Below, piece by piece: positions 13,063 through 25,454 of a stretch of 64,000 nt of DNA. The notes under the pieces were generated by a model. That model saw nothing but the letters and a program-made list of their open reading frames with translations, was not told where the DNA came from and did no database searches. The position numbers were made by a program, and so were the translations under genes. The first letter of the stretch is position 1; every line of letters starts with the position of its first letter. This DNA is from Anomaloglossus baeobatrachus (taxonomy: Eukaryota > Chordata > Amphibia > Anura > Aromobatidae): the NCBI RefSeq assembly GCF_048569485.1, contig NW_027442061.1, positions 62,001 through 126,000 on the forward strand. The letters run 5' to 3'.

Positions 13063-16000
13063 TACAGTACACAGTGCCGCTGATTTCGCCCTGTACGGTG
13101 GTATATTTTGCACACTTGGGCAGTACACAGTGCCGCTGATTTCGCCCTGTACGGGGGTATATTTTGCACACTTGGGCAGTACACAGTGCCGCTGATTTCA
13201 CCCTGTACGATGGTATATTTTGCACACTTGGGCAGTACACAGTGCCGCTGATTTCGCCCTGTACGGTGGTATATTTTGCACACACAGGCAGTACACAGTG
13301 CCGCTGATTTCGCTCTGTACGGGGGTATATTTTGCACACTTGGGCAGTACACAGTGCCGCTGATTTTGCCCTGTACGGTGGTAAATTTTGCACACACAGG
13401 CAGTACACAGTGCCGCTGATTTCGCCCTGTACGGGGGTATATTTTGCACACTTGGGCAGTACACGGTGCCGCTGATTTCGCCCTGTACGGTGGTATATTT
13501 TGCACACTTGGGCAGTACACGGTGCCGCTGATTTCGCCCTGTACGGTGGTATATTTTGCACACACAGGCAGTACACGGTGCCGCTGATTTCGCCCTGTAC
13601 GGGGGTATATTTTGCACACTTGGGCAGTACACGGTGCCGCTGATTACGCCCTGTACGGTGGTATATTTTGCACACTTGGGCAGTACACAGTGCCGCTGAT
13701 TTCGCCCTGTACGGTGGTATATTTTGCACACACAGGCAGTACACAGTGCCGCTGATTTCGCCCTGTACGGTGGTATATTTTGCACACACAGGCAGTACAC
13801 AGTGCCGCTGATTTCGCCCTGTACGGTGGTATATTTTGCACACACAGGCAGTACACGGTGCCGCTGATTTTGCCCTGTACGGTGGTATATTTTGCACACA
13901 CAGGCAGTACACAGTGCCGCTGATTTCGCCCTGTACGGTGGTATATTTTGCACACACAGGCAGTACACAGTGCCGCTGATTTCGCCCTGTACGGTGGTAT
14001 ATTTTGCACGCACAGGCAGTACACGGTGCCGCTGATTTCGCCCTGTACGGTGATATATTTTGCACACTTGGGCAGTACACAGTGCCGCTGATTTCGCCCT
14101 GTACGGTGGTATATTTTGCACGCACAGGCAGTACACGGTGCCGCTGATTTCGCCCTGTACGGTGATATATTTTGCACACTTGGGCAGTACACGGTGCCGC
14201 TGATTTTGCCCTGTACGGGGGTATATTTTGCACACTTGGGCAGTACACAGTGCCGCTGATTTCGCTCTGTACGGGGGTATATTTTGCACACTTGGGCAGT
14301 ACACAGTGCCGCTGATTTTGCCCTGTACGGTGGTAAATTTTGCACACACAGGCAGTACACAGTGCCGCTGATTTCGCCCTGTACGGGGGTATATTTTGCA
14401 CACTTGGGCAGTACACGGTGCCGCTGATTTCGCCCTGTACGGTGGTATATTTTGCACACTTGGGCAGTACACGGTGCCGCTGATTTCGCCCTGTACGGTG
14501 GTATATTTTGCACACACAGGCAGTACACGGTGCCGCTGATTTCGCCCTGTACGGGGGTATATTTTGCACACTTGGGCAGTACACGGTGCCGCTGATTACG
14601 CCCTGTACGGTGGTATATTTTGCACACTTGGGCAGTACACAGTGCCGCTGATTTCGCCCTGTACGGTGGTATATTTTGCACACACAGGCAGTACACAGTG
14701 CCGCTGATTTCGCCCTGTACGGTGGTATATTTTGCACACACAGGCAGTACACAGTGCCGCTGATTTCGCCCTGTACGGTGGTATATTTTGCACACACAGG
14801 CAGTACACGGTGCCGCTGATTTTGCCCTGTACGGTGGTATATTTTGCACACACAGGCAGTACACAGTGCCGCTGATTTCGCCCTGTACGGTGGTATATTT
14901 TGCACACACAGGCAGTACACAGTGCCGCTGATTTCGCCCTGTACGGTGGTATATTTTGCACGCACAGGCAGTACACGGTGCCGCTGATTTCGCCCTGTAC
15001 GGTGATATATTTTGCACACTTGGGCAGTACACAGTGCCGCTGATTTCGCCCTGTACGGTGGTATATTTTGCACGCACAGGCAGTACACGGTGCCGCTGAT
15101 TTCGCCCTGTACGGTGATATATTTTGCACACTTGGGCAGTACACGGTGCCGCTGATTTTGCCCTGTACGGGGGTATATTTTGCACACTTGGGCAGTACAC
15201 GGTGCCGCTGATTTTGCCCTGTACGGTGGTATATTTTGCACACACAGGCAGTACATAGTGCCGCTGATTTCGCCCTGTACGGGGGTATATTTTGCACACA
15301 CAGGCAGTACACAGTGCCGCTGATTTCGCCCTGTACGGTGGTATATTTTGCATACTTGGGCAGTACACGGTGCCGCTGATTTCGCCCTGTACGGTGGTAT
15401 ATTTTGCACACTTGGGCAGTACACAGTGCCGCTGATTTCGCCCTGTACGGTGGTATATTTTGCACACTTGGGCAGTACACAGTGCCGCTGATTTCGCCCT
15501 GTACGGTGGTATATTTTGCACACTTGGGCAGTACACGGTGCCGCTGATTTTGCCCTGTACGGGGGTATATTTTGCACACTGGGGCAGTACACGGTGCCGC
15601 TGATTTTGCCCTGTACGGTGGTAAATTTTGCACACACAGGCAGTACACAGTGCCGTTGATTTCGCCCTGTACGGTGGTATATTTTGCACACTTGGGCAGT
15701 ACAGGGTGCCGCTGATTTCGCCCTGTATGGGGGTATATTTTGCACACACAGGCAGTACACGGTGCCGCTGATTTCGCCCTGTACGGTGGTATATTTTGAA
15801 CACTTGGGCAGTAGACGGTGCCGCTGATTTCGCCCTGTATGGTGATATATTTTGCACACTTGGGCAGTAGACGGTGCCGCTGATTTCGCCCTGTACGGTG
15901 GTATATTTTGCACACACAGGCAGTACACGGTGCCGCTGAATTCGCCCTGTACGGTGGTATATTTTGCACACACAGGCAGTACACGGTGCCGCTGATTTCG

Positions 16001-19000
16001 CCCTTTACGGGGGTATATTTTGCACACACAGGCAGTACACAGTGCCGCTGATTCCGCCCTGTACGGGGGTATATTTTGCACACACAGGCAGTCCACAGTG
16101 CCGCTGATTTCGCCCTTTACGGGGGTATATTTTGCACACTTGGGCAGTACACAGTGCCGCTGATTTCGCCCTGTACAGTGGTATATTTTGCACACACAGG
16201 CAGTACACGGTGCCGCTGATTTTGCCCTGTACGGTGATATATTTTGCACACTTGGGCAGTAGACGGTGCCGCTGATTTCGCCCTGTACGGTGGTATATTT
16301 TGCACACACAGGCAGTACACGGTGCCGCTGAATTCGCCCTGTACGGTGGTATATTTTGCACACACAGGCAGTACACGGTGCCACTGATTTCGCCCTGTAC
16401 GGTGATATATTTTGCACACTTGGGCAGTAGACGGTGCCGCTGATTTCGCCCTGTACGGGGGTATATTTTGCACACTTGGGCAGTACACAGTGCCGCTGAT
16501 TTCGCCCTGTACGGTGGTATATTTTGCACACACAGGCAGTACACGGTGTCGCTGAATTCGCCCTGTACGGTGGTATATTTTGCACACACAGGCAGTACAC
16601 GGTGCCGCTGATTTCGCCCTGTACGGCGGTATATTTTGCACACTTGGGCAGTACACGGTGCCGCTGATTTCGCCCTGTACGGTGGTATATTTTGCACACT
16701 TGGGCAGTCCACAGTGCCGCTGATTTCGCCCTGTACGGGGGTATATTTTGCACACACAGGCAGTACACGGTGCCGCTGATTTCGCCCTGTACGGTGGTAT
16801 ATTTTGCACACACAGGCAGTACACAGTGCCGCTGATTTCGCCCTGTACAGTGGTATATTTTGCACACACAGGCAGTACACGGTGCCGCTGATTTCGCCCT
16901 GTATGGGGGTATATTTTGCACACACAGGCAGTACACAGTGCCGCTGATTTCGCCCTGTACAGTGGTATATTTTGCACACACAGGCAGTACACGGTGCCGC
17001 TGATTTCGCCCTGTACGGTGGTATATTTTGCACACACAGGCAGTACACAGTGCCGCTGATTTCGCCCTGTACAGTGGTATATTTTGCACACACAGGCAGT
17101 ACACGGTGCCGCTGATTTCGCCCTGTATGGGGGTATATTTTGCACACACAGGCAGTACACAGTGCCGCTGATTTTGCCCTGTACGGTGGTATATTTTGCA
17201 CACACAGGCAGTACATAGTGCCGCTGATTTCGCCCTGTACGGGGCATATTTTGCACACACAGGCAGTACACGGTGCCGCTGATTTCGCCCTGTACGGGGG
17301 TATATTTTACACACACAGGCAGTACACGGTGCCGCTGATTTCGCCCTGTACGGAGGTATATTTTGCACACTTGGGCAGTATACAGTGCCGCTGATTTCGC
17401 CCTGTACGGTGGTATATTTTGCACACTTGGACAGTACACAGTGCCGCTGATTTCGCCTTGTACGGTGGTATATTTTGCACACTTGGGCAGTACACGGTGC
17501 CGCTGATTTCGCCCTGTACGGGGGTATATTTTGCACACTTGGGCAGTACACGGTGCCGCTGATTTCGCCCTGTACGGGGGTATATTTTGCACACACAGGC
17601 AGTACACAGTGCCGCTGATTTCGCCCTGTACGGGGGTATATTTTGCACACTTGGGCAGTACACGGTGCCGCTGATTTCGCCCTGTACGGGGGTATATTTT
17701 GCACACACAGGCAGTACACGGTGCCGCTGATTTCGCCCTGTACGGTGGTATATTTTGCACACTTGGGCAGTACACGGTGCCGCTGATTACGCCCTGTACG
17801 GTGATATATTTTGCACACTTGGGCAGTACACGGTGCCGCTGATTTCACCCTGTACGGGGGTATATTTTCCACACGGGCAGTACACAGTGCCGCTGAATTC
17901 GCCCTGTACGGTGGTATATTTTCCACACTTGGGCAGTACACGGTGCCGCTGATTTCGCCCTGTACGGTGGTATATTTTGCACACACAGGCAGTACACAGT
18001 GCCGCTGATTTCGCCCTGTACGGTGGTATATTTTGCACACTTGGGCAGTACACGGTGCCGCTGATTTTGCCCTGTACGGGGGTATATTTTGCACACTTGG
18101 GCAGTACACAGTGCCGCTGATTTCGCCATGTACGGGGGTATATTTTGCACACACAGGCAGTACACGGTGCCGCTGATTTCGCCCGGTACGGCGGTATATT
18201 TTGCACACACAGGCAGTACACGGTGCCGCTGATTTCGCCCTGTACGGGGGTATATTTTGCACACTTGGGTAGTACACGGTGCCGCTGATTTCGCCCTGTA
18301 CGGGGGTATATTTTGCACACTTGGGCAGTACACGGTGCCGCTGATTTCGCCCTGTACGGCGGTATATTTTGCACACTTGGGCAGTACACGGTGCCGCTGA
18401 TTTCGCCCTGTACGGGGGTATATTTTGCACACTTGGGCAGTACACGGTGCCGCTGATTTCGCCCTGTACGGTGGTATATTTTGCACACTTGGGCAGTATA
18501 CAGTGCCGCTGATTTCGCCCTGTACGGGGGTATATTTTGCACACACAGGCAGTACACGGTGCCGCTGATTTCGCCCGGTACGGCGGTATATTTTGCACAC
18601 TTGGGCAGTACACAGTGCCGCTGATTTCGCCCTGTACGGGGGTATATTTTGCACACTTGGGCAGGACACAGTGCCGCTGATTTCGCCCTGTACGGGGGTA
18701 TATTTTGCACACACAGGCAGTACACGGTGCCGCTGATTTCGCCCTGTACCGGGGTATATTTTGCACACACAGGCAGTACACGGTGCCGCTGATTTCGCCC
18801 TGTACCGGGGTATATTTTGCACACACAGGCAGTACACGGTGCCGCTGATTTCGCCCTGTACCGGGGTATATTTTGCACACACAGGCAGTACACGGTGCCG
18901 CTGATTTCGCCCTGTACCGGGGTATATTTTGCACACACAGGCAGTACACGGTGCCGCTGATTTCGCCCTGTACCGGGGTATATTTTGCACACACCGGCAG

Positions 19001-19343
19001 TACACGGTGCCGCTGATTTCGCCCTGTACCGGGTTATATTTTGCACACACAGGCAGTACACGGTGCCGCTGATTTCGCCCTGTACCGGGGTATATTTTTC
19101 ACACACAGGCAGTACACGGTGCCGCTGATTTCGCCCTGTACCGGGGTATATTTTGCACACACCGGCAGTACACGATGCCGCTGATTTCGCCCTGTACGGG
19201 GGTATATTTTGCACACTTGGGCAGTACACGGTGCCGCTGATTTCGCCCTGTACCGGGGTATATTTTGCACACACAGGCAGTACACGGTGCCGCTGATTTC
19301 GCCCTGTACCGGGGTATATTTTGCACACACAGGCAGTACACGG
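13063..19343. repeat. 56-bp minisatellite array (~112 copies) abutting the gene's 3' end
   Basis: Unit of 56 bases built on CAGTACACGGTGCCGCTGAT, TTCGCCCTGTACGGTGGTAT and ATTTTGCACACACAGG, with a common alternative end CACACTTGGG. The minus strand has no stop in most frames, giving an apparent 2019-codon open frame that I do not regard as a gene. Blocks recur 17 units (952 bases) apart: the rare GGTGGTAAATTTTGC variant lies near 13380 and 14332. The gene-proximal end (about 18720-19343) is dominated by a CTGTACCGGGG subfamily scarce elsewhere. The last unit ends 27 bases past the stop codon of the dehydrogenase gene. Confidence 0.98.
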
Positions 19344-19357
19344 TATGATTTCTCTCG

Positions 19358-19375
19358 TTTATTGATGGCTTTATT
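19358..19375 (-). promoter_or_regulatory. Two AATAAA polyadenylation hexamers at the gene's stop codon
   Basis: On the minus strand AATAAA occurs at 19375-19370, overlapping the stop codon, and again at 19363-19358. The 56-bp satellite starts 15 bases further on. If either hexamer is used, cleavage 10-30 bases downstream would fall at or inside the first satellite unit. Confidence 0.6.
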
Positions 19376-19481
19376 TAACTTTCGTCATCTTGAAGATTCC
19401 GTTCATAATGAATCCGCCGATAGAGCGACAGAGTCGTGAATTCATGAAGGTGTCCGTCAGTACCAGGTCTAGGATGTAACT
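19371..19481 (-). CDS. SDR gene exon 11 (C-terminus and stop)
   Basis: Residues 280-315, starting SYILDLVLTDTF and ending IFKMTKVK, then TAA. Acceptor TTCTTTTCAG; intron 10 is 94 bases. The C-terminal tail is variable across the family, so homology here is weaker than the phase and splice evidence. Confidence 0.88.
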   Translation of the reverse strand, partial: SYILDLVLTDTFMNSRLCRSIGGFIMNGIFKMTKVK

Positions 19482-19993
19482 CTGAAAAGAAAAGAAAGCT
19501 GTAAGCATGTGACCCCTGAGAGCCCTTCTGATTGGCCGGTGCAGCGTTTGCGCAGGATGAATGTGATTCGGGTACCTGGATGCAGTGGGAGAGGCAGCCG
19601 TTGGTGCGGTGGCTGTACCCCACGGTGTTCAGAGCCTCCCGGACATAGTCGCCGCTGCTCTTCACCAGAAGGCTGGCCTGGGCATTGCGGGACATATTTG
19701 TGGACACAATGTGCGGCAGAACAGACTGCGAGGACAGAGGGCAGGGGGTCAGCATTGTGGCCTTTACTTTCATGTCTTTTATTCTGGTCACCTCCAGAGC
19801 TGCAGTCACCTGTCTGTTGTCTGCACAGTGTGCACACGCTCCTATTATTCCCATAGGGAGCATTGTAGAGGATGTGGTGTAGTGACACCGATCTTCTTAC
19901 ATACAGACACATGTACACAGAGAACATACAGACATGTATACACAGAGCACATATACATATGTAAACAGAGAGCACCTACATACAGATACATAC

Positions 19994-20040
<47 letters not shown>

Positions 20041-23000
20041 GAGACTGTGACCGGGGTTATCTATGACGGCCGGTATGTCTCGCCCCGGTTGTGCTCACTC
20101 CATGATAGAAAGTAAATCCACTCTAGGGTTAATGCTGTTTCCCCTACAGGCTGAAGGAAGGGTTAAATAGAATCAGGAACAAGGGCAGGTGTGCCGGGTG
20201 TGAGGGAGTGAACAGAACTCCCTGAGCTCTCTGCTGGAGAGGCACATGTATATTGTTGTGGACTTTTGTTTGGACATTAAAACCGTGTGCTGTAAACCTT
20301 AATGCCTGGATCCCGTGTCTTCTGCTGCGCAGCCGACCACGCTACCTCACATATGGTGGAGAATCGGCGGGCATGACAGCCGGTGAGGTGTAGCATCCAT
20401 CCCTGGTGACCCAGCAGCACATGTCCTGGATTCGAGCGGCTATACTACAGCCCAAACCCGGCGACGCCATGGAGGACATACTAAGGCAGCAGCAACAGGC
20501 TAATGCACAGCTACAAGAGGCTAATGCACAGCAGCAACAGACCAATGCACACCTGCTCCGGGCGTTGGAACGTCAGCAGCAATCCTTACAAGCGCAGGAA
20601 AAAAGGCACCAAGAACAGATGGTTCTCCTGGCCAAGTCGATCCGTGCCGGACCGGCAGCAACAACCCCGGGACCGGGTGACGACGGCAGCGTCCGGAAAG
20701 CGGTGAGACAAGCATTACAAAAGATGACCCCGGGGGATGATGTGGAAGCGTTCCTGGCGGTGTTTGAGCGGGTGGCCGAGCGGGAAAAGCTGCCGACCCC
20801 CCAGTGGGCTGAGGTATTGTCGCCCTATCTGACGGGGGAACCCCAAAAAGCGTACCTGGACCTCTGTACCGAGGACGCCATTGACTATGTGACCCTGAAA
20901 GCCGAAATACTGGCTCGGTTGGGGGTGAATACCTATGTACGGGCTCAGCGGGTAAATCAGTGGTTCTATGAGGAAGCCAAACCCGTACGCTCCCAGGCCT
21001 ATGACTTGTTGCATCTTATAAAAAAATGGTTGCAGCCTGACACTCTGAGCCCGGCGCAAATGGTGGAAAGGGTAGTAGTGGATCGTTTTGTGCGCACTTT
21101 ACCCGTCACCGTTCAACGGTGGGTAGGACAGGGTGACCCGAGTACCCTGGACCAATTAGTGTCCCTGGTAGAGCGGCATGTGGCTACGCAGGACTTGATA
21201 CGGGACACTGAGACTTTGCGTACCGCCCGTCGGTCCGGCCCCTCCAAGCCTAGGGCCAAGGCCCCACCGCTGACACCGGTGCAGGAGTCCCCTATCGTCC
21301 CGTCTGAGGCCGCGGCCGCCATTCCTGAGGTCCGGAAGGTTCTGTACCCTAAACGACAACCCGTCAAGGGGGTTTCCGTCTCCATTAGATGTTGGCGGTG
21401 CCAGCGGGTGGGACATATGGACGCCCAGTGTCCACTCACCACGGAGCCCATGGATTGTGGGGTTACCCGGCGGGGTTCAATGTATGCTCAGGTGGTGTGT
21501 ACCGCTGACCTGGTCTCCCCAGAGACGGAGCCCCACTTGTGCCAAATACAGGTGAATGGATGTCCAGTTACAGGATTGTTGGATTCCGGAAGCTTAGTGA
21601 CCCTTGTGCGATCAACCCTAATGGCTGAAGTAAAGGCCACAGGACGTACCGTGGGGGTGGTTTGCATACATGGGGACCGTCGAGACTATCCCACGGGGAT
21701 TGTCACCATCACAGCACCTTGCGGTCAGGTGCAACATGAGGTGGGACTTCTTAACACTCTTCCGTATGACGTGATCCTAGGAAGGGATCTGCCCTATTTT
21801 TGGACTTTATGGAAGGGACCTCCTAAGTCTCCTCAGATATTGGTCAGTCCGGGACCTGAGCCCTACAATCCTGAATCCGGGACGCCTGCCGTAGGGGTCC
21901 CCATGATAGGGACAGAATGTGAACCCGATAGGTCGCCCCTAGAGGTATTGGCAGGAGAGGCTGAGACGGTCGAACCCATCCCGGAGTTGGAGGCGTCCCC
22001 GGATACGTTTGGGACAGCCCAACTCCAGGACCCTACGTTAATACATGCCCGGAGTCGGGTGACAGTAGTTGACGGGGTGGCACAGCTGCCCGGTGCCCAG
22101 GAAAGGTACCCCCATTTCGCCCTTAAGCAGGATTTACTCTACCGGGTAGATGAAATACGGGGCGTGGGGGTAGAACAGTTGGTGGTGCCCCAGCCGTATC
22201 GCCGGCGGGTCCTCGACTTGGCTCATAAACACCTGATGAGTGGCCAGCTAGGGGTCAAGAAAACGCAGGAGCGAATATTGCAAAGGTTCTATTGGCCCGG
22301 GGTCTTTGGGGAGGTAAAACGGTTCTGCGAAACCTGCCCGGAGTGTCAGCTTACCGCACCCCTGACCCATTTTCGCAGTCCGTTGGTACCGTTACCCATT
22401 ATAGAAGTCCCTTTTGAACGGATAGGGATGGATCTGGTGGGGCCCCTCGTAAAGTCCGCTCGAGGGCACCAACACATCCTAGTGATCGTTGACTATGCCA
22501 CCCAGTATCCCGAGGCGATACCTCTCAGACATACTGCAGCAAAGCTTATAGCTCGGGAGTTGTTTGCTGTGTTCTGCCGGGTGGGGTTGCCCAAGGAGAT
22601 CCTTACGGATCAGGGGACCCCATTCATGTCTAAAGTGACCAAAGAGCTATGCCGGCTACTCCAGATCAAGCAGTTGCGTACGTCTGTGTATCATCCTCAA
22701 ACGGACGGTTTAGTCGAGCGTTTCAATAAAACCCTGAAAACCATGCTAAAAAGGGTGATTTCAAAAGACGGGAAAGACTGGGATATGATGCTTCCCTATT
22801 TGATGTTTGCCATCCGTGAGGTGCCACAGGCATCCACGGGGTTTTCGCCTTTTGAATTGTTATACGGGCGACATCCCCGGGGATTGTTGGACCTGGCAAA
22901 GGAAACATGGGAGCAAGAGCCCACCCCCCATAAAAGTGTGATTGAACACATTTTGGGTATGCAGAACCGCATAAGTGCGGTCATGCCAATTGTTAAGGAG

Positions 23001-25414
23001 CATTTACAGGAGGCTCAGGCCGCGCAAAGCGGCCGCTACAATAGACAAGCCACCGTGCGGACCTTTAAACCCGGGGATCGGGTGTTGGTATTAATCTCCA
23101 CGGCGGAGAGTAAATTCCTGGCTCAGTGGCAAGGCCCCTACGAGATAAAGGAAAGAGTCGGGGTGGTCAACTATAAGGTATTGCATCCCGGTAGGCGGAA
23201 ACCTGAACAAATATACCATGTCAACCTATTAAAACCTTGGCAGGAACGGGAAAGCCTGATGGCTGTTTTTTCCCCATCTCCCTCCTCTTCGGGTCGTTCA
23301 CATCCGGCTCCAGCGACCTCCGGAGAGGACGAACCGGAAGTAAGGATTGGAGAAGCCCTCACCAAGACTCAGAGGCGAGAGGCCAGACGGTTGGTTCAGC
23401 AGAACCCCGATGTCTTCTCCGAGCTGCCCAGTAGGACCAGTCTGATACGACATGATATTGTCACCGAGCCCCACCTGAAGGTACGCCTGAAGTCATACCG
23501 GGTACCGTAGGCTCGACGACAAGCCATATCGGAGGAAGTAAAGACAATGTTACGCCTGGGGGTCATCGAAAAATCCCAGAGTGAATGGGCTAGTCCGATT
23601 GTCCTAATACCAAAACCCGATGGCTCCTTAAGGTTCTGCAATGACTTTAGGAGATTGAACGAAATATCCAAGTTCGATCTCTACCCCATGCCCCGGGTGG
23701 ATGAGCTGATTGATAGGCTGGGACAGGCGCGATATTTTACCACGCTCGACCTGACCAAGGGGTACTGGCAGGTGCCACTAACGGAGTCCGCCAAGGAGAA
23801 AACCGCTTTTGTTACGCCGGAGGGTCTCTTCCACTATGTTGTCTTGCCTTTTGGGTTACATGGCACTCCGGCCACGTTCCAGAGGTTGATGGACTTAGTG
23901 CTGGAACCCCACCAGGCGTATGCATCAGCGTACCTTGATGACATCATTGTTTACAGCTCTGAGTGGCAGACCCACTTGGAACAGGTACAAGCGGTGGTGA
24001 ACGCGCTCCGAACAGCCGGATTGACAGCCAATCCCAAGAAATGTGCGTTGGGGCTCACGGAAGCCCGCTACTTGGGCTACGTGATAGGCCAAGGAGTGAT
24101 TAAGCCCCAAATTAACAAGGTTGAGGCGATCCAGAAGTGGCCTAGACCCCTGACCACGAAGCAGGTTAGGGCCTTCCTGGGTATCGTGGGGTACTACAGG
24201 AGGTTTGTAAAGGATTTTGCGGGACTATCAGCCCCCTTGACGGACCTTCTCAAAGGCAAGAAGTCCGTCATGGTGCGCTGGACTCCGCAGGCCGAGGACT
24301 CCTTCCGGGCCCTGAAGGGGGTCCTGTGCGGACAGCCCGTTCTTGTACACCCTGATTTCCGGAAGGAGTTCATAGTACAGACTGACGCCTCAGAGGTCGG
24401 CCTGGGGGCAGTGCTGTCTCAGGTGGTTCAGGGGGTGGAACACCCCGTCACCTTCTTAAGTAGGAAGCTCACCCCTCCCGAGCGGAATTATAGCGTAGTG
24501 GAGAAGGAGTGCCTGGCGATTAAGTGGGCCTTGGAGTCCCTACGCTATTACCTGCTGGGACGTCAGTTTCGCTTGGTGACGGATCACTCTCCACTGGTCT
24601 GGATGAGGTCCGCCAAGGAACGGAATGCCCGGGTTACCCGGTGGTTCCTTTCTCTGCAGAACTTCCGGTTTACGGTTGAACATAGGGCCGGTAGGTTGCA
24701 GGGCAACGCCGATGCCTTGTCCCGCGGCCCGTGTTTGATGGCGGGAGTTCAACCCCGCACGCTTGAACTGAGGGGGGGGGTATGTGAGACTGTGACCGGG
24801 GTTATCTATGACGGCCGGTATGTCTCGCCCCGGTTGTGCTCACTCCATGATAGAAAGTAAATCCACTCTAGGGTTAATGCTGTTTCCCTACAGGCTGAAG
24901 GAAGGGTTAAATAGAATCAGGAACAAGGGCAGGGGTGCCGGGTGTGGGGGAGTGAACACAACTCCCTGAGCTCTCTGCTGGAGAGGCACATGTATATTGT
25001 TGTGGACTTTTGTTTGGACATTAAAACCGTGTGCTGTGAATCTTAATGCCTGGATCCCGTGTCTTCTGCTGCGCAGCCGACCACGCTACCTCACAATATA
25101 TATATATATATACACACAGAGTACCTACATACAGATACATGCACATACAGATATATGTATACACTGAGCACATACATACAAATATACACAGAGTACCTAC
25201 ATACAGATACATTCAGATATATGTATACACTGAGCACATACATACACATATGTAAACAGAGAGCACCTACATACAGATACATACAGCTATATGTATACAC
25301 TGAGCACATACATACACATATATAAACAGAGAGCACCTACATACAGATATATGTATACACTGAGCACATACATACACATATGTAAACAGAGAGCACCTAC
25401 ATACAGATACATAC

Positions 25415-25454
<40 letters not shown>

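Larger units (their letters stand above)
20038..25095 (+). mobile_element. Gmr1-type Ty3/gypsy LTR retrotransposon (gag-PR-IN-RT-RH order)
   Basis: A 5,058-bp element fossil in intron 9, antisense to the gene. LTRs lie at 20038-20351 and 24783-25095 with TGTGAG...CTCACA ends. A primer-binding-like TGGTGGAGAATC starts 3 bases after the left LTR, and a G-run polypurine tract precedes the right LTR. Parts in order: gag with a CCHC knuckle (about 21389-21430), protease with LLDSGS (about 21580), integrase with an HHCC finger (about 22225-22350), a D,D-35-E core and a QGPYEI GPY/F module (about 23130), reverse transcriptase with YLDD (about 23932), and RNase H (about 24370-24740). Integrase ahead of RT in a gypsy-type element is the hallmark of the Gmr1 group known from fish and other deuterostomes. 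It looks nearly whole, with about one break in the coding region. LTRs differ at roughly 2% of sites, so insertion is recent. Flanks are TA repeats, so the target duplication cannot be read. Confidence 0.93.

Noticed and set aside
12935-18994. A 2019-codon open frame on the minus strand, and other long frames in the 56-bp array
   Set aside because: It is the translation of a stop-poor 56-bp repeat. All three frames are open for long stretches, and the length not divisible by three rotates the frame, which gives a 56-residue pseudo-repeat.
19740-19863. Extending exon 10 upstream (ALEVTRIKDMKVKATMLTP)
   Set aside because: A good acceptor (CTGTCCTCGCAG) lies just before SVLPH, exon 9 supplies the preceding residues in phase, and the upstream text does not match the family.
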